A stretch of 7,404 nucleotides of DNA from CAYGAW01 sp964492135 (GCA_964492135.1 CAZBJW010000224.1:1-7404), one strand, 5' to 3'. Shown: positions 1 to 6,265, numbered from the stretch's first letter. Made by a program: numbers and translations. The notes: generated by a model not told the origin, from the letters alone.

Positions 1-310
1 TTCGCCTAGCCGCCGTCGTCACCGACGACGCTGGTGGTCTCTTACACCACCTTTTCACCCATCACCGACAAGAAACAGCCAAAGCTGGATCCCTGTTGGC
101 TGGCATGTTCTCTGTTGCAGTTGTCGTCAGGATGATCCTGCCTGGACTTACTGTTTCGCCCAGTGACCTTGCCCATCGGGGCCGGGAGTCGGGAAGTTCC
201 TCTGGGACATGCATCCCAGCGGCGGTCCCCTTGCTCGCCCGAGACTAGTCTGCTTGTTAAGGTAATGAGGACCCACGAATGTGTCCCCCTGGACGCTTTC
301 TCACGTCCGA
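1..310. other. Non-coding region rich in inverted repeats, upstream of the copper operon
   Basis: No convincing gene is visible here. The open frames crossing it give low-complexity, non-protein-like translations and run through the operon promoter. A TAG at 7-9 in frame 1 could be the last codon of a gene outside the window, but this cannot be verified. Inverted repeats seen by eye are 14-20/24-30 (7 bp, 3-base loop), 33-38/46-51, 76-82/96-102 (7 bp, 13-base loop), 128-133/135-140 (single central base), 202-207/214-219 (6 bp, 6-base loop), 242-251 (10-base perfect palindrome) and 291-295/304-308. No tRNA, T-box or other riboswitch consensus that I know could be matched. It may hold a 3' trailer, operators or a structured RNA, or simply be spacer. 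Confidence 0.45.
33..55 (+). terminator. Possible weak intrinsic terminator of a gene left of the window
   Basis: GGTGGT (33-38) pairs perfectly with ACCACC (46-51) around a 7-base loop, and four T residues follow (52-55). A second perfect hairpin (14-30) lies just before it. The T run is short and the stem is only six pairs, so terminator activity is uncertain. The orientation would suit a rightward gene ending at or before position 9. Confidence 0.3.
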
Positions 311-322
311 TTACAATTGTAA
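311..322. promoter_or_regulatory. Cop-box-like palindrome (TACAnnTGTA) upstream of the csoR promoter
   Basis: TTACAATTGTAA is a perfect 12-base palindrome whose core at 312-321 matches TACAnnTGTA. That pattern is the operator recognised by CopY repressors, and related BlaI/MecI-family regulators bind similar sites. It lies 24 bases upstream of the -35 element (347-352) of a copper-efflux operon, which makes the match more interesting than a random one. No CopY or BlaI-family gene is present in the window, so a binding protein would have to be encoded elsewhere. Functional assignment is inference. Confidence 0.4.
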
Positions 323-337
323 CATACCTGTGCGGGA

Positions 338-353
338 TTGTCAAGCTTGACAA
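338..353. promoter_or_regulatory. 16-base perfect palindrome overlapping the -35 element
   Basis: TTGTCAAGCTTGACAA reads identically on both strands, and its right arm contains the -35 hexamer TTGACA. A perfect 16-base palindrome is expected roughly once per 65,000 positions in random sequence, so chance is unlikely at this spot. A dimeric regulator binding here would block RNA polymerase. Its identity is unknown. It does not resemble the C/G-tract CsoR operator or the CueR/MerR arrangement, where the dyad sits between -35 and -10. Confidence 0.45.
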
Positions 354-375
354 GCACGATGAATTGCGGTATAAT
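347..375 (+). promoter_or_regulatory. Consensus sigma-70-type promoter of the csoR-copZ-copA operon
   Basis: The -35 TTGACA (347-352) and the -10 TATAAT (370-375) are both perfect consensus hexamers separated by the optimal 17 bases. Transcription would be expected to start near 382, giving a leader of about 40 bases before the csoR ATG at 423. Such a strong promoter suits an operon held off by a repressor and released on metal stress. Confidence 0.88.
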
Positions 376-385
376 AAAAATATGA

Positions 386-407
386 CCCCCTCCCCCATGG
401 GGTGGGG
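386..407. promoter_or_regulatory. C/G-tract dyad, probable CsoR operator
   Basis: A run of C (386-390, T, then 392-396) is followed by a mirrored run of G (399-402, T, then 404-407) centred on the CATG at 396-399. The arms 388-396 and 399-407 pair except at two central positions. Pseudo-palindromes of C and G tracts are the known operator style of CsoR/RcnR-family repressors. This one sits just after the -10 and over the expected start site, immediately upstream of csoR, as expected for autorepression. In the transcript the same sequence could form a hairpin just before the ribosome binding site. Confidence 0.65.
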
Positions 408-422
408 CACGGGAGAGGAGTA

Positions 423-701
423 ATGGAGGAACGAACCAAGCGGGAAGTGGTGAACCGGTTGAGGAGCATCCAGGGGCATGTCCGGGGTATAGAGCGTATG
501 GTGGAGAAGGACGAGTACTGCATCGATGTGATCATGCAGAGCATTGCAGTGCAGCATGCGCTAGACAGGGTGAATCAGCTCATGCTCCGGAAGCATCTGG
601 AGACCTGTGTGACCACTGCGATAAGGGGGGAGGAAGCCGAAGAGCGAGAAAGGGTGATCGGCGAACTGGTCGAGGTGTTTGAGACTGCCAGTAGCTTATA
701 G
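423..701 (+). CDS. csoR: CsoR-type copper-sensing transcriptional repressor
   Basis: This 92-residue all-helical protein belongs to the CsoR/RcnR/FrmR (DUF156) family and has typical length. The Cu(I) fingerprint of CsoR is intact: Cys33 (in EYCIDV), His58 and Cys62 (in RKHLETC). The N-terminal stretch RLRSIQGHVRGIERM (12-26) is the characteristic family opening that forms the DNA-binding surface of the tetramer. By family knowledge, the apo-protein binds C/G-tract operators and lets go when Cu(I) occupies the Cys-His-Cys site. The start at ATG 423 was chosen because GGAGAGGAG (412-420) precedes it; a GTG at 402 in the same frame lies inside the operator dyad. It is the first gene of the operon, and its own product should control it through the dyad at 386-407. 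The FrmR or RcnR branches are less likely because of the residue pattern and the copZ-copA neighbours. Confidence 0.92.
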   Translation: MEERTKREVVNRLRSIQGHVRGIERMVEKDEYCIDVIMQSIAVQHALDRVNQLMLRKHLETCVTTAIRGEEAEERERVIGELVEVFETASSL

Positions 702-708
702 CGGCCCG

Positions 709-725
709 CACCAGGGGGCCTGGTG
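709..725 (+). other. Hairpin in the csoR-copZ spacer
   Basis: CACCAGG (709-715) pairs perfectly with CCTGGTG (719-725) around a GGG loop, eight bases after the csoR stop. No T run follows, so a classical terminator is unlikely. It could protect a 3' end after processing, or pause polymerase and so lower copZ-copA output relative to csoR. The rest of the 101-base spacer holds only the copZ ribosome binding site. Confidence 0.4.
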
Positions 726-802
726 GTCGGTGACGGGGCCCGTTGCTCACTGGGCGGGCAGGTGATGCGCGTTGGTTCAGCGAGCTCAGCTGGAGGATTG
801 AA

Positions 803-1009
803 ATGTCGAGTAAGACCTATCGCGTTCCCAACATCTCGTGCGGCCACTGCGTGGCCACCATTGAGCGGGAGGTAGGTGCGGTGTCTGGTGTGTTGGACGT
901 GAAGGCCGACCTGGAGGCCAAAGAGGTGGCCGTGGTGTATGAGGATGAGGGGATCCTGGCCCAGGTGGAGAGGCTGCTGAAGGAGATAGGTTACCCAGCG
1001 GCCATGTGA
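803..1009 (+). CDS. copZ: CopZ-like cytosolic copper chaperone (HMA domain)
   Basis: This 68-residue protein consists of a single heavy-metal-associated (HMA) domain of normal length. The metal site is Cys13-Gly-His-Cys16 in NISCGHC. The conserved pattern around it (a valine-rich first strand, then IEREV and GVLDVKADLEAKEVAVVY) follows the ferredoxin-like beta-alpha-beta-beta-alpha-beta fold. By family knowledge it binds Cu(I) through the two cysteines and hands it to the N-terminal domains or the membrane entry site of CopA. It may also deliver copper to CsoR. ATG 803 is preferred because GGAGG (792-796) lies six bases upstream; an in-frame TTG at 743 would add 20 residues unlike the family. 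It sits between csoR and copA, the same order as in Bacillus subtilis csoR-copZ-copA. The SCGHC variant differs from the TCANC sites of CopA. Confidence 0.88.
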   Translation: MSSKTYRVPNISCGHCVATIEREVGAVSGVLDVKADLEAKEVAVVYEDEGILAQVERLLKEIGYPAAM

Positions 1010-1015
1010 GAGTGC

Positions 1016-1036
1016 GCTGAGACGAGACCTCTCAGC
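1016..1036 (+). other. First of two hairpins in the copZ-copA spacer
   Basis: GCTGAGA (1016-1022) pairs perfectly with TCTCAGC (1030-1036) around a 7-base loop, starting six bases after the copZ stop. There is no T run after it. It may stabilise the upstream copZ message or mark a processing point. Confidence 0.4.
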
Positions 1037-1038
1037 TG

Positions 1039-1058
1039 CAGGGCCTAAATTTGCCCTG
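1039..1058 (+). promoter_or_regulatory. Second hairpin, touching the copA ribosome binding site
   Basis: CAGGGC (1039-1044) pairs perfectly with GCCCTG (1053-1058) around an AT-rich 8-base loop. The last paired base is the first G of GGAGG (1058-1062), part of the purine-rich ribosome binding region of copA (1058-1066). The hairpin therefore sits where it could tune ribosome access to copA. Only two bases separate it from the preceding hairpin. Regulation is inference. Confidence 0.4.
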
Positions 1059-1073
1059 GAGGAAGGTGAAAGG

Positions 1074-3467
1074 ATGGCGGAGAAAGAGGTGACACTACCG
1101 GTCACGGGTATGACTTGCGCTAACTGCGCCCTGACCATAGAACGGAGTCTGGGTAAAGTCGAGGGCGTGAGCCAGGCCAGGGTCAACCTGGCGAGCGAGA
1201 AGGCCGTTGTGACCTACGATCCAGGGCTGGTGACGGGCGAGGGCCTCGTCAATTCGATCAAGGATGTTGGATACGGTGTCGCCACCGCCAGGGTGGAACT
1301 GCCGATCACCGGCATGACGTGCGCCAACTGTGTACAAAACGTCGAACGTGCCTTGCGGAAGGTGGACGGTGTTCTCGAGGCCAACGTAAACCTGGCGACG
1401 GAGAGGGCGACAGTTGAATACATCCCGGCCGTCGTCGACTTGCGTACGTTGACCAAGGCTGTAGAGGACGCCGGATATGGGGTGATCGTCCTGGAGGATG
1501 AGGTAGAGGCGGAAGATGTGGAGGCGCGGGCCCGAGAGGAGGAAATCAACAGGCAGCGCCGTCTGCTGATCATGGGATTGATCTTCACTATACCTACGTT
1601 TCTGCTGTCCATGGGCACCGATCTAGGCCTCATACCCGCTTTCCCGTTCCGGCAGTACATCTTGCTCGCTCTGGCCACCCCGGTGCAGTTCTATGTTGGC
1701 TGGCAGTTCTACAGAGGATTTTGGAAGTCGCTGAAGCAGTGGAGTGCTGGCATGGATACCCTGATCGCGATGGGGTCTTCCGCAGCCTATTTCTATAGCC
1801 TGGCAGCGACTTTCCTGTTCGCCGGGCACGTCTACTACGAGACGGCGGCCATGATCATCACCCTCATCGTCCTGGGCAGGTATCTGGAAGCGAAGGCCAA
1901 GGGTCAGACGTCAGAGGCCATCAAGAGGTTGATAGGCCTACGAGCCAGAAGTGCGCGAGTGATTCGCGACGGGCAGGAGTTGGACGTCCCTGTCGAGGAT
2001 GTCCAGGTGGGCGATGTGGTCATCGTGCGGCCCGGGGAGAAGATACCGGTTGACGGCGCGGTGGTGGAAGGTCGTTCGGCCGTGGACGAGTCCATGATTA
2101 CTGGGGAGAGCTTGCCCGTAAGCAAGGATGTGGGCGACGAGGTGATAGGGGCTACCATCAACAAGATGGGCAGTTTCAAGTTCCAGGCCGTCAAGGTTGG
2201 CAAGGACACGGTGCTGGCTCAGATCATTCGTCTGGTGCAGGAGGCGCAGGGCAGCAAGGCACCGGTGCAGAGGCTGGCCGACAGGGTGGCTGGCATCTTC
2301 GTTCCAGCGGTCATTGGGGCTGCATTCCTCACCTTCCTGGGCTGGTACTTCGTAGCTGGCATCGGCCTGGAGAGGGCCCTGATCAACATGGTGGCAGTAC
2401 TGGTCATCGCCTGCCCCTGCGCCCTCGGTCTGGCCACCCCTACGGCGGTGATGGTCGGCACCGGCAAGGGTGCGGAGCGGGGCATCCTGATCAAGAGCGG
2501 TGAGAGTCTGGAAAGGGCGGGGACCCTGGACACGGTGGTACTGGACAAGACCGGGACCATAACGCAAGGAGAGCCCCGGGTGACAGACGTGGTCACCAAT
2601 GGCGCTCTGGAGGAGAACGAAGTCTTGCGTCTTGCCGCCAGCGCCGAGCGGGTGTCGGAGCACCCCCTGGGCGAAGCCGTGGTGCACGCCGCCGAGCAAC
2701 GAGGGCTGCCGCTGGACGAGCCTCGGGAGTTCCAGGCCGTTGCGGGTCAGGGGATCACGGCTTCACTGGATGGGCAGCGAGTGCTCGTGGGCAACCTCAG
2801 ACTGATGCAGGAGCACGAGATTGACCTTGGTCAGGCGAAGGATGATGTCGAACGACTGCAGGCTGAAGGTAAAACCACAGTGCTCCTGGCCATGGACAGC
2901 AGGGTAGAAGGCATCATCGCCGTGGCAGACACCACGAAGGAGGGCTCACAGGCGGCCGTGAAACGGCTGCAGGGGATGGGTCTTGAGGTGGTGATGATCA
3001 GTGGGGACAACGCACGCACGGCCCATGCCATCGCGGATGAGGTGGGGATCGACCGGGTACTGGCCGAGGTCTTGCCCGAAGACAAGGCAGCGGAGGTGAA
3101 GAAGCAACAAGAGGAAGGGCACGTGGTGGCCATGGTCGGCGATGGGATCAACGATGCACCAGCTCTCGCCCAGGCGGACATCGGTATCGCCATCGGCACC
3201 GGCACGGACGTGGCCATGGAGGTCGGGGACATCGTCCTCATGAGGGGAGACTTGCGCGGCGTGCCTGAGGCGATGGAGCTGAGTAGAAAGACCATGGGGA
3301 CCATCAAGGGCAATCTCTTCTGGGCCTTCGCCTACAACACGGCGGGCATTCCCATCGCCGCCCTGGGCCTGCTGGTACCGTGGATGGCAGCTGCAGCCAT
3401 GGCCTTCAGTTCGATCTTTGTGGTGAGCAATAGCCTCCGGCTGCGGCGTGTGGAGCTAGGCACATGA
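1074..3467 (+). CDS. copA: Cu(I)-exporting P1B-type ATPase CopA
   Basis: This 797-residue protein exports Cu(I) across the cytoplasmic membrane using ATP. Two N-terminal metal-binding domains carry GMTCANC, with Cys15/Cys18 and Cys83/Cys86. Eight predicted membrane helices follow: about 163-182, 193-213, 227-250, 253-272, 405-430, 434-458, 745-767 and 768-787. The transport site CPC is at 447-449 in helix 6, with the supporting YN (754-755) and MxxxS (776-780) motifs in helices 7 and 8. These are the signature of the Cu(I) subgroup P1B-1. The actuator loop has TGES (343-346). The phosphorylation motif DKTGT (491-495) places the catalytic aspartate at 491. The nucleotide domain has SEHPLG (His530) and GQG (558-560), and the hinge has GDGIND (689-694). 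Nothing essential is missing and the length is typical. The start follows GGAGGAAGG (1058-1066), and the gene sits 64 bases after copZ in the same operon. A silver-exporting role is possible in addition. Confidence 0.96.
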   Translation: MAEKEVTLPVTGMTCANCALTIERSLGKVEGVSQARVNLASEKAVVTYDPGLVTGEGLVNSIKDVGYGVATARVELPITGMTCANCVQNVERALRKVDGVLEANVNLATERATVEYIPAVVDLRTLTKAVEDAGYGVIVLEDEVEAEDVEARAREEEINRQRRLLIMGLIFTIPTFLLSMGTDLGLIPAFPFRQYILLALATPVQFYVGWQFYRGFWKSLKQWSAGMDTLIAMGSSAAYFYSLAATFLFAGHVYYETAAMIITLIVLGRYLEAKAKGQTSEAIKRLIGLRARSARVIRDGQELDVPVEDVQVGDVVIVRPGEKIPVDGAVVEGRSAVDESMITGESLPVSKDVGDEVIGATINKMGSFKFQAVKVGKDTVLAQIIRLVQEAQGSKAPVQRLADRVAGIFVPAVIGAAFLTFLGWYFVAGIGLERALINMVAVLVIACPCALGLATPTAVMVGTGKGAERGILIKSGESLERAGTLDTVVLDKTGTITQGEPRVTDVVTNGALEENEVLRLAASAERVSEHPLGEAVVHAAEQRGLPLDEPREFQAVAGQGITASLDGQRVLVGNLRLMQEHEIDLGQAKDDVERLQAEGKTTVLLAMDSRVEGIIAVADTTKEGSQAAVKRLQGMGLEVVMISGDNARTAHAIADEVGIDRVLAEVLPEDKAAEVKKQQEEGHVVAMVGDGINDAPALAQADIGIAIGTGTDVAMEVGDIVLMRGDLRGVPEAMELSRKTMGTIKGNLFWAFAYNTAGIPIAALGLLVPWMAAAAMAFSSIFVVSNSLRLRRVELGT

Positions 3468-3611
3468 ATCGATCACTCTCTGCTCCGCGTCCCGGGGGTG
3501 GACTGGCGCTGGGTTGCACTCAAGGGTGGCGGCGTTAGAACCGTGAATGGGCGGACCTGTGCGTGGGGGTCGCACCAACGCGCATCTGCAGTACAGCGGC
3601 CGGTCTCTACG
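3468..3611. other. Convergent intergenic region between copA and the CPBP gene
   Basis: The copA gene and the leftward CPBP gene end facing each other across 144 bases. The only stem noted is GTGCG (3559-3563) with CGCAC (3571-3575) around a G-rich 7-base loop, and no T run follows it on either strand. No clear intrinsic terminator or small gene was found. Confidence 0.4.
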
Positions 3612-4358
3612 TCATGCGAATAGCAGCGGCACCAGTACGTAGGCGAAGGTATTGTTGATCACGTGCATAGCGTACGGCGGGTAGACGCTGCGCCGCCACA
3701 GGAAGAGCGTGACCAGCAGCGGCGTCGAGAAAAGGATGTAGAGGGCGCCCCTCAGCCCAAAACCGGGGACGTGCAGCACGGCGAAGATCAGCGTACCCAG
3801 AACCCCAGCCGGCCAGGCCCGCCCCAGCTTGGCCCACAGCAAGCCCAGCAAGAAGCCGCGATAGAGAATCTCCTCGCCCAGCGGGCCGGACAGAGTGCAG
3901 ACCAGGACGGCAATCATTGCATTGGTCGGGTTATCAAGACGGTAGTTCATCCCTCGGATAGGGGCCAATCTCAGGAGGTCAGAAAGCAGCTGCGACGCTG
4001 GGAAGGCAATGAAGACCGCCACCGATGCGGCGCCTGCGGCCCAGGCCAGGTCTCGCAGGTGGAAGTTGGTGAAGCCCAGGTCTCTCCACGTGACACCTCT
4101 GCCGCGCAAGCAGCTCCATCCCAGCCCGATCACTACCCAGACTGAAGCCACGTAGACGACGAAGCCCATCAAGGGGTACGTCTGAAGGGAAGCAAACAGC
4201 GGTTCGCTGACCAGACGCAGCACCCGAAATAGCAGTGCGGTGAGCAGCACGGGCGAGAACACGCCGAGGACCGAGAGCGCGGGAAGCCGCGACATGGCCA
4301 GGTTGGACAGCGGCTTGTCGGTCGTCATTCCTGTTGGCGTCGGTGGATTCGCTAGCAT
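3612..4358 (-). CDS. CPBP-family intramembrane metalloprotease homologue
   Basis: With the start at ATG 4358 this is a 248-residue polytopic membrane protein. It carries the three signature motifs of the CPBP (CAAX protease and bacteriocin-processing, Abi/Rce1-like) family. These are EExxxR as Glu162-Glu163 to Arg167 (GEEILYRGF), FxxxH as Phe192 to His196 (FAVLHVP), and HxxxN as His232 to Asn236 (HVINN). Family members are glutamate-dependent proteases with the active site inside the membrane, but the substrate cannot be predicted here. The start is uncertain. GTG 4448 gives 278 residues with a polar, non-conserved extension, and ATG 4328 gives 238 residues with AGGA directly against the codon. 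ATG 4358 has AAGGGG about nine bases upstream. It lies downstream of the glycosyltransferase on the same strand and probably shares its transcript. The pairing does not by itself indicate function. Confidence 0.85.
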   Translation of the reverse strand: MLANPPTPTGMTTDKPLSNLAMSRLPALSVLGVFSPVLLTALLFRVLRLVSEPLFASLQTYPLMGFVVYVASVWVVIGLGWSCLRGRGVTWRDLGFTNFHLRDLAWAAGAASVAVFIAFPASQLLSDLLRLAPIRGMNYRLDNPTNAMIAVLVCTLSGPLGEEILYRGFLLGLLWAKLGRAWPAGVLGTLIFAVLHVPGFGLRGALYILFSTPLLVTLFLWRRSVYPPYAMHVINNTFAYVLVPLLFA

Positions 4359-4475
4359 GACCGCTCGCCCCTTCGGGTGCTGCCCTAGGGGTGCCTGTTT
4401 GGCAGACGCGTCGATCGCCCGCGACGGCCAGTTTACTCTTCTCGCCACCCAGTCCGATGCGCAGCCAGTGCGTGG

Positions 4476-6123
4476 CTAGTCGAACTTCAGAATCAGCACC
4501 TCGGGGAAGTGATAGACGGGGATGGTGAGATAGCTGTGTCTCAGCGGCCAAGGGATGTCCGGATGGTACTCCTGAACTACCACAGAGCTGTCAACGATGT
4601 CATGGTAGGTCTCGATCTCCCTTGCGTACTGCTCAGGATGTGCGAACAGGACCTGCCAGTGGCCATCGCTGACGATCACGTACTCGATTCCCTCCTCCCG
4701 GTACCAGTCGAGGTCCTCGCTGTCAATACGCACCAGTTGTGACACGTCGAACCGGCCCGCCTCCAGCGGGATGGAGAAGACTTCGATGACGATTCTCGAT
4801 CCCGCAGGAACGTTGGCGTTCACCCACTCCGCAGCCACCGTACGGTGATCCCTTTGGGCGATCGCGTCGTCGAAGGCTACTATCGCCCACAGGGGCACGG
4901 CAATCGCCACCACCACCAGCGNNNNNNNNNNGGCGTACCCCTGACCACTTCCGCGCCATCCATGAGACTGCCTCCACCCAGAAGCGAGCTGCCAGGACGG
5001 CGAGGAACGGAATGAGGACTACCAGGTTGCGCTCGAATCTCGTGGGCCAGGCCGATACGACCAGGTAGTAGGGAATCACGAAGGACAGTAACAGCAGGTC
5101 CCCCCACGTGTGCTTGACCATGGCCCACAGAATGCCACCGAGAGCAACGGCCACCACCAGGGCGTCTGGACCGGTCAGCATCTGTCCCAGGTACCACATC
5201 CAGGTGGCGGAGCCCTCGAATCCGGGTTGACCGGCGCCATAATGGCCCAGAACTGAAGCCAGGCTCACGACGAAGGTGTTCACTTCCAGGATGGCGTAAG
5301 GGGTGCCCAGGAAGAAGCCGGCCAGGAAGGCCCCCACGGCCAGGCCGAGGCGCTGACCAAGGACGCCCCAGTCCGTCCATCGCACAGCCACCAACTGGAC
5401 CAGCAGCACGGGAAGAATGGCGACGGCAGCCGGATATTTGGTCGAGGTTGCCAGCCCGGCGAAGAGCCCGGCGAGGAGGGTGTACCTCAGCTCAGCCTTC
5501 TGCAAGGCCAGATAGCCGAACAGCAGGGACAGCGTCACCAGGAACGCCATGGGCACGTCCGTAGTCACATAGTGGGAGTGGACAGCGTGGAGCAGCGAGA
5601 AGGTCACGAGCGCTGCTGAGACGACGCCCGTGCTGCGGCCAAACATCCTCTTGCCCAGCACGTACACCAGAGGCACGGTTAGGGCTCCGACGAGGGCGGT
5701 CATCAATCGTCCCGCGAAGTAGAACCCGTACGGCGCCGTGGCGGGGATGGAGTTACCGAAGCCCCGCGCTGCGGAGATGAGGAAGTACGGGATATAGGTC
5801 AAGGCCTGGACGTAGATGTAGGCCGAGGGATAGTTGAACCAATGGGGGCTGTAGTCGCCGGTGCGGAGGATCCCCGTGGCTCGCTCCACGATGGCGTGTT
5901 CGTCGGGGTGGTAGAAAGCCTCGGGCAGGCCGAACCGAGTTCCCCAGGCCCTCAGGATGAACGCCAGGACGAACAAGAGCACGAGGGCCACCATGGGCAA
6001 CACCCGCCAGGCGGCAGCAGCCTGGCTGCCTTTCGCTCCTGAGCCCTGGCGGGGTGGCGCAGCTCTTTCCGTCTGAGATACGGGGTGCTGGGAGATGGGC
6101 CTGCTGTGGAGAGGGAGACGCAT
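4476..6123 (-). CDS. PMT/ArnT-like membrane glycosyltransferase, interrupted by an assembly gap
   Basis: The part before the gap (6123 to 4933) encodes 397 residues with about eleven hydrophobic segments. After the gap, a membrane helix (LVVVAIAVPLWAIVAF) and a soluble C-terminal domain of about 130 residues run to the stop at 4476-4478. The first extracytoplasmic loop has YHPDEH (71-76). Its Asp-Glu pair is typical of the GT-C fold PMT_2 family (protein mannosyltransferase and ArnT relatives), which transfer sugars from polyprenyl-phosphate carriers outside the membrane. FNYPSAYIY (96-104), RLMTALVGALTVPLVY (139-154) and TTDVP (187-191) also fit that family. Donor and acceptor are unknown. 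ATG 6123 follows AAGGA with seven bases of spacing. As written, the frames of the two halves differ, and a true gap length divisible by three rejoins them. The total would be about 545 residues, normal for the family. Confidence 0.85.
4922..4931. other. Assembly gap of 10 N inside the glycosyltransferase gene
   Basis: Ten N residues interrupt the gene where a positively charged cytoplasmic loop (ARKWSGVR) meets a membrane helix. The reading frame before and after matches only if the true number of missing bases is a multiple of three, so 10 is a placeholder. With zero missing bases, the flanks join in frame with a proline codon between the two sides. A short trinucleotide repeat (CAC, 4909-4917) borders the gap. 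Confidence 0.95.
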
Positions 6124-6161
6124 ACTGGCTTCCTTCTCAATGTGGCTCGAGCCTGCTCCGC

Positions 6162-6190
6162 ATTTTAGCACTGCCGATTGGTCCGCGCAA
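6162..6190 (-). promoter_or_regulatory. Probable promoter for the glycosyltransferase-CPBP transcript
   Basis: Read leftward, TTGCGC (6190-6185) is followed by 17 bases and then TAAAAT (6167-6162). An extended -10 TGC (6170-6168) sits directly before the hexamer. The -10 matches consensus at five of six positions and the -35 at three of six. The ATG at 6123 lies 38 bases beyond the -10. Confidence 0.5.
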
Positions 6191-6204
6191 GAGGTCAACT
6201 CGCG

Positions 6205-6233
6205 TTGGGAAGTGCCATCCTTTGTGCTATAAT
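6205..6233 (+). promoter_or_regulatory. Probable promoter of the rightward membrane-protein operon
   Basis: A perfect -10 TATAAT (6228-6233) with an extended TGC (6225-6227) lies 17 bases after TTGGGA (6205-6210), a four-of-six match to the -35 consensus. Transcription would start near 6240, about 26 bases before the ATG at 6266. The leftward promoter is back to back with it, with only 14 bases between the two -35 elements. Confidence 0.68.
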
Positions 6234-6265
6234 GATTCTGTCAAGCGAGTCGGTCAAGGGTATTG

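Noticed and set aside
1..310. T-box, cobalamin riboswitch or tRNA in the left non-coding stretch
   Set aside because: No T-box GGTGGNACCGCG element, no cobalamin box and no TTCGA-type tRNA arm could be found on either strand.
402..422. Upstream GTG start for csoR adding seven residues
   Set aside because: It begins inside the operator dyad without a ribosome binding site; ATG 423 has one and gives the family-typical N-terminus.
163..423. 86-residue rightward open frame upstream of csoR
   Set aside because: It runs through the consensus promoter and the operator dyad, has a non-protein-like composition and ends on the csoR start.
42..557. 171-residue leftward open frame
   Set aside because: It is antisense to csoR and its promoter, with low-complexity translation and no motif.
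743..802. Upstream TTG start for copZ adding 20 residues
   Set aside because: The extension is unlike HMA chaperones, whereas ATG 803 has GGAGG six bases upstream and yields the normal length.
1938..2699. 253-residue leftward open frame inside copA
   Set aside because: It is antisense to a fully conserved ATPase and reads as a His/Gly-rich shadow frame. Other antisense frames within copA fail for the same reason.
3979..4551. 190-residue leftward frame overlapping the CPBP and glycosyltransferase genes
   Set aside because: It is an out-of-frame shadow of two genes whose motifs are clear in their own frames.
6124..6198. TTG start at 6198 for the glycosyltransferase
   Set aside because: The 25 extra residues would be encoded across both divergent promoters; ATG 6123 has a good ribosome binding site and a typical cytoplasmic N-terminus.
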